DNA from: Candidatus Neomicrothrix sp. UBA2110
GTDB taxonomy: Bacteria > Actinomycetota > Acidimicrobiia > Acidimicrobiales > Poriferisodalaceae
Assembly: GCA_002331465.1 (NCBI GenBank)
Contig: DCYM01000003.1
Coordinates: forward strand, 1-8,094
Direction of reading: 5' to 3'
DNA: 8,094 nucleotides
The notes beneath the pieces were generated by a model. It did no database searches, was not told the DNA's origin, and worked only from the letters and a program-made list of their open reading frames with translations. This document shows, in pieces, positions 1 to 8,094 of this stretch. The position numbers and the translations under genes were made by a program. The stretch's first letter is position 1. Every line of letters starts with the position of its first letter.

Positions 1-1149
1 AATCTGAAATGCAATCAGACAGGAGAACCCGGCAACGTCGTGCATCTTTCGAACCTCTGCACCGAGATTCTGGAAGTTACGAATCAACAAGAGACTGCTG
101 TTTGCAACCTAGGCTCGGTGAACCTCGGACGCCTGGTGCGCGACGGAGCATTCGATTTCGACCGCCTGGGTGAGGTCGTGCGAACAGCGGTGCCGTTCCT
201 AGATCGGGTAATCGACATCAATTTCTATCCGACTGACGAAGCGGGCTCTTCGAATAGCAAGTGGCGTCCCGTGGGGTTGGGCTTGATGGGGCTCCAAGAC
301 GTGTTCTTCCAGACCGGCCTAACATTCGATAGTCCCGAAGCTCTCGACCTGTCGACGCGGATAAGTGAAGAGATCTATTACTGCGCTCTCTCGGCGAGTT
401 GTGATTTAGCTGCAGAAGACGGACCTCATGAGGGATTCTCTGAAACGAGGGCAGCTCGCGGTGACCTCCAGTTTGATCTGTGGGGGATCGTCCCGAGCGA
501 CGCTGCACGATGGGAGGCGTTGAAGGACCGCATAAGCCAGCACGGTTTGCGTAACTCGTTGATGGTTGCGATCGCTCCGACTGCGACTATTGCCTCTATC
601 GCTGGGTGCTATGAATGCATCGAACCTCAGGTATCGAATCTCTTTAAGAGAGAAACCCTTTCAGGCGAGTTTTTGCAAATCAACCGTTACCTAGTGACCG
701 AGCTTCAGGAACGCGGCCTCTGGGGTGAGGACATGGCTCAACGAATCAAGCGAGCAGAGGGCTCGATTCAGGCCATCGAGGAGATTCCCGAGGAGTTGCG
801 CGAGATCTATCGAACGGCTTGGGAGTTACCACAACGAGCATTAATTGATTTAGCGGCTAGCAGGGGCGCATACATTGACCAGAGTCAGTCTCTGAATTTG
901 TTTATGGAGAGTCCCAGCATCGGCAAGTTGTCTTCTATGTATATGCACGCATGGAAGAGCGGCCTAAAGACCACCTATTACCTGCGTTCGAGGCCAGCTA
1001 CTCGAATCAACCAAACCACTTCCGGAGCCGATGGTGAACCGACAGGTTCGCCGCCGGACGAAGAGTCAGCCGACGCCCGCTCTTTCACTGATGAAGAAGC
1101 CATCGCGTGCTCATTGGAAAACCCCGAAACTTGTGAAGCTTGTGACTGA
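1..1149 (+). CDS. nrdA: Class Ia ribonucleoside-diphosphate reductase, alpha (catalytic) subunit, 5'-truncated by the window edge
   Basis: Reduces ribonucleoside diphosphates to deoxyribonucleotides for DNA synthesis, in the cytosol, as a complex with NrdB. The reading frame is open from base 1, so this is the C-terminal 382 residues; the family is usually about 750 residues or longer, and the N-terminal half, with any ATP-cone and the first redox cysteine, lies outside. Visible active-site parts are SNLCTEI (Asn 52-54, thiyl-radical Cys 58-60, Glu 64-66, matching E. coli N437/C439/E441) and the second redox Cys at 103-105 in VCNLGSVNL. The phosphate-binding stretch APTATIAS follows near 573-596. 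The Tyr-Tyr pair at 976-981 matches the Y730/Y731 radical relay. The tail ends CEACD, a CxxC pair at 1132-1143 expected to be the thioredoxin/glutaredoxin-reduced shuttle. A GTG at 40 is internal, not the start. nrdB follows after 50 bp. Motif matches are seen; function is family knowledge. Confidence 0.97.
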   Translation, partial: NLKCNQTGEPGNVVHLSNLCTEILEVTNQQETAVCNLGSVNLGRLVRDGAFDFDRLGEVVRTAVPFLDRVIDINFYPTDEAGSSNSKWRPVGLGLMGLQDVFFQTGLTFDSPEALDLSTRISEEIYYCALSASCDLAAEDGPHEGFSETRAARGDLQFDLWGIVPSDAARWEALKDRISQHGLRNSLMVAIAPTATIASIAGCYECIEPQVSNLFKRETLSGEFLQINRYLVTELQERGLWGEDMAQRIKRAEGSIQAIEEIPEELREIYRTAWELPQRALIDLAASRGAYIDQSQSLNLFMESPSIGKLSSMYMHAWKSGLKTTYYLRSRPATRINQTTSGADGEPTGSPPDEESADARSFTDEEAIACSLENPETCEACD

Positions 1150-1152
1150 CAC

Positions 1153-1192
1153 TCGTTTCGCTTCCCTGTCCTGATTGATCACCGAGAAACGA
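1153..1192 (+). promoter_or_regulatory. Inverted repeat in the nrdA-nrdB gap (possible mRNA stem)
   Basis: The 50-bp gap between nrdA and nrdB holds a perfect 7-bp inverted repeat, TCGTTTC at 1153-1159 and GAAACGA at 1186-1192, with a 26-nt loop. The right arm ends 7 nt before the nrdB ATG, so a stem would lie over the ribosome-binding region. It does not resemble an NrdR box and has no U-run for a terminator. A 7-bp repeat can arise by chance in a gap of this size, so a function is only a suggestion. Confidence 0.25.
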
Positions 1193-1199
1193 CACTGGA

Positions 1200-2291
1200 A
1201 TGGCACTTACCGAACCAGACGACAATTACGCAAACCTTGATCAGCTTGATCAAGGGGAGTCCGTTATAGGGCGAGAGGTTGGAGCCACAGGCAACATCCT
1301 TGACCCCGGATTCAACCTCACATTGCGTCCGATGCAATACCCGGTCTTTTATGACATGTACCGAGATGCCATTAAGAACACTTGGACGGTTGAAGAAATA
1401 GATTTTTCTGACGACGTCGTGGATCTTGATCGAAAACTGCTGCCCGCTGAACGCCATTTGATAAATCGACTGGTCGCTTTCTTTGCAACTGGCGACTCGA
1501 TTGTTGCAAACAACCTTGTGTTGAATTTGTACCAACACATCAACAGTCCCGAAGCTCGCATGTACTTGAGCAGGCAGCTATACGAAGAAGCCCTGCACGT
1601 CCAGTTTTATTTAACCCTCCTTGATAACTACATCCCTGATATTGACGAGAGGGCTGAAGCGTTTGCCGCCATCGAGAACATTCCGTCGATTCGTCGAAAA
1701 GCTGAGTTCTGTTTCAAATGGATGAGCAGCATCGGCGACGTCACAGAGTTACGTTCGCGTGATGAGCGAAAGCAATTTTTGCTGAACTTGATCTGCTTCG
1801 CTGCGTGCATCGAGGGACTCTTTTTCTTCGCCGCGTTCGCGTACGTCTACTTTCTTCGCAGTAAAGGCCTCCTTAACGGGCTAGCGGCAGGCACCAACTG
1901 GGTGTTTCGCGATGAGTCCTGTCATATGAACTTCGCATTCGAAGTCGTGAACACGATTAGAGACGAAGAGCCCGATTTATTTGATGACGATCTGTCTGCC
2001 CGCATCGTTGAGATGCTTGAGGAAGCGATCGAAGTAGAGAGCCAGTTCGCGGCGGACGTCCTCTCGGGCGGGGTGGCCGGAATGTCAACTGCCGATACCC
2101 GCGTCTATTTAGAGTTCGTCGCTGATCAACGGTTAATGCAACTGGGACTTCCCAAACGCTACGGATCTAAAAACCCATTCGACTTCATGGAGCTACAGGA
2201 CGTTCAAGAGCTGACAAACTTTTTCGAACGTACCGTCGTGGCGTATCAGGTCGGTGTCGAAGGTGATGTGGCCTTCGACGAAGACTTCTAA
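1200..2291 (+). CDS. nrdB: Class Ia ribonucleoside-diphosphate reductase, beta (radical-generating) subunit
   Basis: This 363-aa diiron protein makes and stores the tyrosyl radical that is passed to NrdA for each turnover. All metal ligands expected from E. coli NrdB are seen: Asp99, Glu130 and His133 (in EEALHVQFY), Glu205 (in CIEGLFFF), Glu239 and His242 (in RDESCHM). Tyr137 stands in the place of the radical Tyr122, so this is the tyrosyl-radical type rather than the Chlamydia-like type with Phe. Cys199, Cys203 and Cys241 sit beside ligand positions; I believe some related NrdBs share this but cannot check. The acidic, Phe-ending tail (AFDEDF) is the likely NrdA docking peptide. The length is normal. 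The ATG at 1200 is the first start after an in-frame TGA at 1176; the ribosome-binding site is weak (GAG near 1184). It is probably cotranscribed with nrdA. Its need for oxygen implies an aerobic or facultative host. Confidence 0.97.
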   Translation: MALTEPDDNYANLDQLDQGESVIGREVGATGNILDPGFNLTLRPMQYPVFYDMYRDAIKNTWTVEEIDFSDDVVDLDRKLLPAERHLINRLVAFFATGDSIVANNLVLNLYQHINSPEARMYLSRQLYEEALHVQFYLTLLDNYIPDIDERAEAFAAIENIPSIRRKAEFCFKWMSSIGDVTELRSRDERKQFLLNLICFAACIEGLFFFAAFAYVYFLRSKGLLNGLAAGTNWVFRDESCHMNFAFEVVNTIRDEEPDLFDDDLSARIVEMLEEAIEVESQFAADVLSGGVAGMSTADTRVYLEFVADQRLMQLGLPKRYGSKNPFDFMELQDVQELTNFFERTVVAYQVGVEGDVAFDEDF

Positions 2292-2349
2292 CTCTCCGGG
2301 CAAAAGTGAGCCGGTGATTAGGGGAGTCGCCCTCTCAAAGCGAACTGGT
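2292..2349. other. Convergent gap between nrdB and meaB
   Basis: A 58-bp gap separates the stop codons of nrdB (plus strand) and meaB (minus strand), so transcription from both sides should end near here. Only weak pairing is visible: AGGG/CCCT around a 6-nt loop at 2320-2333, and an imperfect CCGGT/ACTGG at 2311-2315 and 2344-2348. Neither is followed by a T-run, so I do not call an intrinsic terminator. Confidence 0.5.
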
Positions 2350-3336
2350 CTAATCCTGCAAAAAGGTTTTGATGAGCGTATTGACAGCGCTTACTGGCGT
2401 CGTTCTGTCCGAACGAACTTGAGACTCCAACTCAGGTAGAAGTTTCCCCACCGCTGGATGGGTTCGCAGAGCCTCCAACAGACGATCATCAAGCATTGAC
2501 CACATCCAACGAACGCGTTGCTCCTCCCGACGACGCTCAAGGTCGCCAGACTCGCTCAGAAGGCGGCGGTGCTGTTCAACTTGACTCCACAGGGTCTCAA
2601 CGCCCTCGCCTGTTAGACCAGCACAGGTGAGAACTGGAGGCGTCCAGTGGGGTGAGGCTGGCGCTGTGAGGTGCAGAGCAATTTGGTATTCGCGCGCAGC
2701 TGCGGCAGCTCTTTGAGCGTTGTCGCCGTCAGCTTTGTTGACGGCGATCATGTCGGCTAATTCGAGAATTCCCTTTTTTATCCCTTGAAGTTCGTCGCCG
2801 GCCCCGGCAAGCATTAACACGAGGAAGAAATCGACCATGTCAGCGACCACCGTCTCGCTCTGACCCACTCCGACTGTTTCCACTAGCACGACATCGAAAC
2901 CGGCCGCCTCACATAGGAGTATGGTTTCTCTGGTCATCCGGGTTACGCCGCCTAGCTCACCGGCTGTTGGTGAGGGACGCACAAAGGCCGCGTCATCGTT
3001 TGCTAACGACAACATTCGGGTCTTGTCCCCCAAGATGGAGCCCCCGGTACGGGTTGAGGTTGGGTCTACCGCGAGAACCGCGACCCGGTGACCTTTGCTT
3101 GTCAGTGTTTTACCGAGAGTTTCAATAAAAGTGCTTTTCCCGACACCAGGTACCCCTGTGATTCCAACACGATGAGCTGAGCCGGGGTTAGTCAGGAGTT
3201 GGGAAAGCAATTCTTGAGCTGATGCGCGATGGTCAGGGAGGCTGCTCTCTATAAGAGTTATGGCGCGCCCCAAGGAGGCGCGATCCGCGGAGCGGACGCC
3301 TTCCACGAGATCTGTGATCGAAGGAACGAATGCCAC
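2350..3336 (-). CDS. meaB: Methylmalonyl-CoA mutase-associated G-protein chaperone MeaB (ArgK/LAO family GTPase)
   Basis: A cytosolic GTPase of 328 residues that binds methylmalonyl-CoA mutase, gates delivery of adenosylcobalamin and protects the enzyme from inactivation (known for MeaB and human MMAA). The P-loop is GVPGVGKS at residues 61-68; the family-specific stretch beginning DPTSTRTGGS is at 91-108; the switch/G3 segment ETVGVGQS is at 153-160; the base-specificity motif NKAD is at 200-203. The C-terminal helical part is the dimerisation region in the family. Length matches the roughly 330 residues usual for MeaB. The start is GTG; an in-frame TGA 21 nt upstream (3358-3360) excludes any longer protein, and no Shine-Dalgarno sequence is seen. 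A GTG at Val11 (3306) is a less likely alternative. Older databases call this family an arginine/ornithine transport ATPase; linkage to mutA-mutB favours MeaB. It is cut off from mutB by an opposing gene, so it likely has its own promoter. Confidence 0.95.
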   Translation of the reverse strand: MAFVPSITDLVEGVRSADRASLGRAITLIESSLPDHRASAQELLSQLLTNPGSAHRVGITGVPGVGKSTFIETLGKTLTSKGHRVAVLAVDPTSTRTGGSILGDKTRMLSLANDDAAFVRPSPTAGELGGVTRMTRETILLCEAAGFDVVLVETVGVGQSETVVADMVDFFLVLMLAGAGDELQGIKKGILELADMIAVNKADGDNAQRAAAAAREYQIALHLTAPASPHWTPPVLTCAGLTGEGVETLWSQVEQHRRLLSESGDLERRREEQRVRWMWSMLDDRLLEALRTHPAVGKLLPELESQVRSDRTTPVSAVNTLIKTFLQD

Positions 3337-3454
3337 AACTGTTGAGGGTACAGGCCGTCAAGCGACTGATTTAGGGGTGATTTGTGGGTGCTAGTTGTGA
3401 ATAATCGGCTGCTATTGATGATTTGACTGACAGCACCTGTAAAAGTAGGAACAT
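3337..3454. promoter_or_regulatory. Divergent intergenic region between meaB and the 182-aa membrane protein gene
   Basis: These 118 bp should carry promoters for two divergent genes. On the plus strand AATAAT at 3400-3405 matches the -10 consensus at five of six positions, but the hexamer about 17 bp upstream (GTGATT) is a poor -35. Two 6-bp inverted repeats are visible: GGTGCT (3387-3392) with AGCACC (3432-3437), and TACAGG (3349-3354) with CCTGTA (3436-3441). Both are widely spaced and could be chance. The role as a divergent promoter region follows from gene orientation; the individual sites are guesses. Confidence 0.45.
3345..3350 (-). promoter_or_regulatory. Candidate -10 element for leaderless meaB
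   Basis: On the minus strand TACCCT fits the actinobacterial TAnnnT -10 pattern and ends 8 nt before the meaB GTG. Transcription would then begin at or within a few bases of the start codon, which would explain the missing Shine-Dalgarno sequence. TAnnnT is a low-information pattern and no good -35 stands at the right distance, so this is tentative. Confidence 0.25.
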
Positions 3455-4003
3455 ATGGGTATTGCAAAACGGATAGCTGCGCGTGGTGGGAGTCGTCCTC
3501 ACCCGGTGGAAAAGTTCCTTGAACCAGATGAGACGGTGAAATGGATCCTTCCTGCCCAGGGGGGACTTCACCCTTTTACGATGTTGGCATTCGCATTAGT
3601 CGTTCTATTGGCAGTTCTCGTCTTGGACCCTCGTTCATGGGTGATGGGAGTCACGATCTCGACGGTGGTGTTCGCAATAATTGCGGTTTTGACTACTGCT
3701 CGTTACCGAGTGATCGCCATCACATCTGACGACGTTCTGCTGCTGAGAGCGCGGGGATGGCGGCCGGCGAAACCAGTCGAGTTACTCGACAGAAGTCCGC
3801 GAACCACCAAGTTCGAGGTGCGCAGCCAGTTTTGGTCCCAAATAGGGGTTGCGGGAGAGAAACTATGGGTTCACAAACGCTTTCAGGCGAGGCTCGACGA
3901 GGCAGACTCGTCGCTCGGGCGCCGGACCAGCAAAGCTGCGCCTAGCTCGGTCTATCGCGCTAACCGTGCAAAAAAGAAAGTAAAAAACGTTCGCCGTAAA
4001 TGA
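3455..4003 (+). CDS. Unrecognised two-helix membrane protein with a cytoplasmic beta-rich segment
   Basis: I do not recognise this 182-residue protein. Residues 1-38 are soluble and include LEPDETVKW. Two hydrophobic helices follow at about 40-57 and 62-80, joined by a very short turn (DPRSW), so it looks like a membrane hairpin with both ends on one side. Residues 84-142 read as alternating beta strands (YRVIAITSDDVLLLRARGW, then a strand around GEKLWVHKRF), resembling bacterial PH-like membrane proteins; this is inference from pattern only. The last 30 residues are strongly basic (RAKKKVKNVRRK), consistent with a cytoplasmic tail. The ATG at 3455 is the first start after an in-frame TAG at 3446-3448 and has AGGA at 3447-3450, 4 nt upstream. 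The gene lies opposite to mutB and meaB, which are normally on one transcript. A link to the mutase is not shown. Confidence 0.82.
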   Translation: MGIAKRIAARGGSRPHPVEKFLEPDETVKWILPAQGGLHPFTMLAFALVVLLAVLVLDPRSWVMGVTISTVVFAIIAVLTTARYRVIAITSDDVLLLRARGWRPAKPVELLDRSPRTTKFEVRSQFWSQIGVAGEKLWVHKRFQARLDEADSSLGRRTSKAAPSSVYRANRAKKKVKNVRRK

Positions 4004-4009
4004 TGAGTT

Positions 4010-6187
<2,178 letters not shown>

Positions 6188-6202
6188 TGTTTGAACTCAC
6201 CT
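6188..6202 (-). promoter_or_regulatory. mutB ribosome-binding site overlapping the mutA stop codon
   Basis: On the minus strand AGGTGA (6202 to 6197) is a good Shine-Dalgarno match, 9 nt before the mutB ATG. Its last three bases are the TGA stop of mutA. Ribosomes ending on mutA would therefore stop on the mutB ribosome-binding site, which favours coupled translation and the 1:1 subunit ratio the heterodimer needs. The next codons after TGA are GTT CAA ACA ATG, so both genes are in the same reading frame. Confidence 0.75.
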
Positions 6203-8083
6203 AACCAAAGTTGTGTGCACTGTTGCGAGTACGTCAAGCACATTGCATCCACGATAAACAAAACCATCGATATCCGCGGTGCCGATTCCGGGGGTATCAG
6301 GGGATCCTGCGAGGTAGATGAGCTCCGCCCCTGCACCCCGAAGCGCAGTAGCGGCTTCGGCTGCAGACTCCGAATAAACGGTGTCCGTTGAACATATACA
6401 AGCGATTCTGCAACCACTCGAGGCGAATGCTTCTGCGGCTCTAGCTGAATTTTCGAAGCCATCCTGACTTATAGCTTCTACTCCGCCTGTTTCGAAGAGG
6501 TTCTTTGCAAATGTCGACCTAGTGGTGTGTGTAATGACATCGCCAAGGTTCGCGAGAAAAACACTTGGTCGCGTAGCGGCAGAGTCCGCAGCTTCTCGAA
6601 ACTGTTCGAAAGGAGCAGACCACCGAAAGAGAGGCAGAGCTTCACATCTTTTTTCCCCAAATGTTTGTATCGATTCACTGGGGATAGCTTGGCGCTCGAC
6701 TTTGGTCTCGTTTATGTCCGGGAATTCATTGGTTCCTGTGATCGAGGTAGAGCGGTCAGCGATGGCGGACAAGCGAGCCTCGCGTGTCTCCGCTATCGCA
6801 GCTTGCCAGGATCCAGACAGAAGGGCTTCCCCGACACCGCCGTTTTCCTCTAGCTGTTGTAGAACCTTCCACGCCGAACGGGCGAGTTCGTTGGTCAGTG
6901 CCTCGAGATACCAACTTCCGCCTGCGGGGTCGATTACGGAAGCCACGTTCGACTCTTCTCGAAGTATGAGTTGAGTATTTCGTGCTAATCGCAAAGCGGT
7001 GTCGTCGGGGAGACCTGAAGCGCTGTCGAACGGCTCGACCGTTATGGCGTCAGCTCCACCTAAGGCAGCGGCGAAACAGGCTGTGGTGGTGCGCAGGATG
7101 TTTACCCACGAGTCATTGCGAGTCATCATCGACCGTGCCGTCGTGGCATGGATGCTGAGTGGAGCACGAGCGGGATCGCCACCGGAGGCACCAATGATCC
7201 TGGTCCAACAAATTCGGGCCGCTCGGAACTTGGCGGTTGTTAGAAACTGATCTGGACCAGCAGCAAGTGTTAATTCGAGTTGTTGTGATGCTTCGTCTAC
7301 TGAAAGTCCCGCTGTTGTAAGAGCGCGCAACCACATGACCCCGGCTGAAAGAGCGGCTCCGATCTCTTGTCCATCAGAAGCACCGGCATCTGCCCATGTG
7401 GAGCCGTCCACGGCGATCGACCGCATGTTGGGATGCGACTTCGATATTTGAGACACAGCATCTGCGCATTCTGCGATTTCCTTCCCGAGTTCGGAGACGG
7501 ACCGACCACTCCGCGCCATCCGTCCAACCGGATCGAGCCCCAGGCGGTTGCGTAGTAGCGACGCGTCGCCGCATCGACGATCGCAAAGAGCAAGGAGAGC
7601 ATGTATTTGCGCTAATGAGCTTCCAGGAGTCAGATGAATCGGAGCCAAGTCAAGGTGAACACCATCGAGAAGCGAATCGAACAATTCGAGCTCTGTGGGT
7701 GCCGCAATAAGAGTGATGCCAGCGACACCATTCTCAAGATCAGAAAGAATGCGTTTGTTGATGCCTTGGCTCTGTGCAGAGTGGCTTTGGCGAATTTCCC
7801 ACCCAAACACGTTGCCGGCGGCGCTACTGCCGCGAGTGAATGGCGAACTTCCGGGAAGACCTACATCGTTTTGATCCGCTGCGTGCAGCTCACGCGTGTA
7901 AAGCGGTTCTCTCGCAATTCCGTCCAAAGTTTTGGTGGTGAGGGACCCAAGGTCTTGGCCCCTCAGTGCGGCGTTGGCAGCGGCTTCCCAGGAGGCATAA
8001 TTTGGATCAGTTAAGCGAAGATTATCTCCGTCGACAAGATTGGACGGAGAATCGTCGCCGGGCATGTGATCAGGGTATTGCAC
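6197..8083 (-). CDS. mutA: Methylmalonyl-CoA mutase, small (non-catalytic) subunit
   Basis: The structural partner of MutB, a degenerate paralogue that stabilises the heterodimer but does not bind cobalamin. Family-typical segments are GSSPFTRG near 78-85, LGLDPVGRMARSG near 181-193, DQFLTTAKFRAAR at 278-290, LRLARNTQLILREE at 364-377, and IDPAGGSWYLEALTNELA at 384-401, matching IDPWGGSYYVE in MutB. The C-terminal flavodoxin-like domain (about 506-628) has FLANLGDVITH where MutB has the DxHxxG cobalamin motif: Asp and His are one turn too far apart and the glycine is gone, as expected for a small subunit. At 628 residues it is close to the roughly 640 usual for the family. The start is GTG at 8083, with AAGG (8090-8093) 6 nt upstream; an ATG at 8065 lacks a ribosome-binding site. 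The frame stays open to the window edge, so an earlier start cannot be excluded. It is the first visible gene of the mut transcript; its promoter lies outside. Confidence 0.95.
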   Translation of the reverse strand: MQYPDHMPGDDSPSNLVDGDNLRLTDPNYASWEAAANAALRGQDLGSLTTKTLDGIAREPLYTRELHAADQNDVGLPGSSPFTRGSSAAGNVFGWEIRQSHSAQSQGINKRILSDLENGVAGITLIAAPTELELFDSLLDGVHLDLAPIHLTPGSSLAQIHALLALCDRRCGDASLLRNRLGLDPVGRMARSGRSVSELGKEIAECADAVSQISKSHPNMRSIAVDGSTWADAGASDGQEIGAALSAGVMWLRALTTAGLSVDEASQQLELTLAAGPDQFLTTAKFRAARICWTRIIGASGGDPARAPLSIHATTARSMMTRNDSWVNILRTTTACFAAALGGADAITVEPFDSASGLPDDTALRLARNTQLILREESNVASVIDPAGGSWYLEALTNELARSAWKVLQQLEENGGVGEALLSGSWQAAIAETREARLSAIADRSTSITGTNEFPDINETKVERQAIPSESIQTFGEKRCEALPLFRWSAPFEQFREAADSAATRPSVFLANLGDVITHTTRSTFAKNLFETGGVEAISQDGFENSARAAEAFASSGCRIACICSTDTVYSESAAEAATALRGAGAELIYLAGSPDTPGIGTADIDGFVYRGCNVLDVLATVHTTLVR

Positions 8084-8094
8084 GCGTCGCCTTG

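Noticed and set aside
40..42. GTG at 40 as the start of the first gene.
   Set aside because: The frame is open to base 1, and the catalytic SNLCTEI motif begins only three codons after the GTG, so this codon is internal to nrdA.
2311..2355. Possible bidirectional terminator in the nrdB-meaB gap, from several short inverted repeats (including GATTAG/CTAATC).
   Set aside because: Stems are only 4-6 bp, partly compete with each other, need G-U pairs or long loops, and no T-run follows on either strand.
1..3336. A functional link between the nrdAB genes and meaB or B12, since some ribonucleotide reductases (class II) use adenosylcobalamin.
   Set aside because: NrdA and NrdB here show class Ia features (NrdB diiron ligands and radical Tyr, Tyr-Tyr relay), which do not use cobalamin, and meaB is convergent with nrdB. 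Adjacency is most likely incidental.
6497..6580. Loss of the DxHxxG cobalamin motif in mutA, looking at first like gene decay.
   Set aside because: Small subunits of heterodimeric methylmalonyl-CoA mutases normally lack this motif; the frame is intact at full length and the neighbouring large subunit keeps it.
6522..7710. Several overlapping open frames of 60-150 codons on the plus strand opposite mutA, and similar ones opposite mutB.
   Set aside because: They lie fully antisense to confidently identified genes, have no recognisable domains, and look like shadows of the coding strand.

Overview
The window is an ordinary bacterial metabolic region with six protein genes, two of them touching or reaching the window edges. 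Protein genes cover almost all of it. The sequence suggests a moderate-GC actinobacterium (roughly 50-55% G+C, judged by eye from samples). The methylmalonyl-CoA mutase large subunit is very close to the Propionibacterium protein as I remember it. The mutase is the two-gene heterodimeric type, and GTG starts are used for mutA and meaB. The lineage is an inference; an acidimicrobial or similar aquatic actinobacterium would fit, but nothing here proves it.

Left third, plus strand: the 3' half of nrdA and the complete nrdB, 50 bp apart. They encode the catalytic and radical-generating subunits of an oxygen-dependent class Ia ribonucleotide reductase. All expected active-site and radical-transfer residues in the visible part are present, including the radical tyrosine of NrdB.

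Right two thirds, mostly minus strand: mutA (small subunit) and mutB (large, catalytic subunit) of adenosylcobalamin-dependent methylmalonyl-CoA mutase, 9 nt apart. Further downstream is meaB, the G-protein chaperone that protects and reloads the mutase. Together they interconvert methylmalonyl-CoA and succinyl-CoA, linking propionate, branched-chain amino acid and odd-chain fatty acid metabolism to the TCA cycle. No epimerase or cobalamin biosynthesis gene is in the window.

Between mutB and meaB, on the opposite strand, sits a 182-aa gene for an unrecognised two-helix membrane protein. It breaks the expected mutA-mutB-meaB run: it converges on mutB with 6 nt between stop codons and diverges from meaB across 118 bp, so meaB probably needs its own promoter.

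I saw no RNA genes, mobile elements, CRISPR arrays or clear intrinsic terminators. I did not find a new biological system. The items most worth a second look are the unknown membrane protein, the in-frame mutA/mutB junction, and a possible leaderless meaB start.
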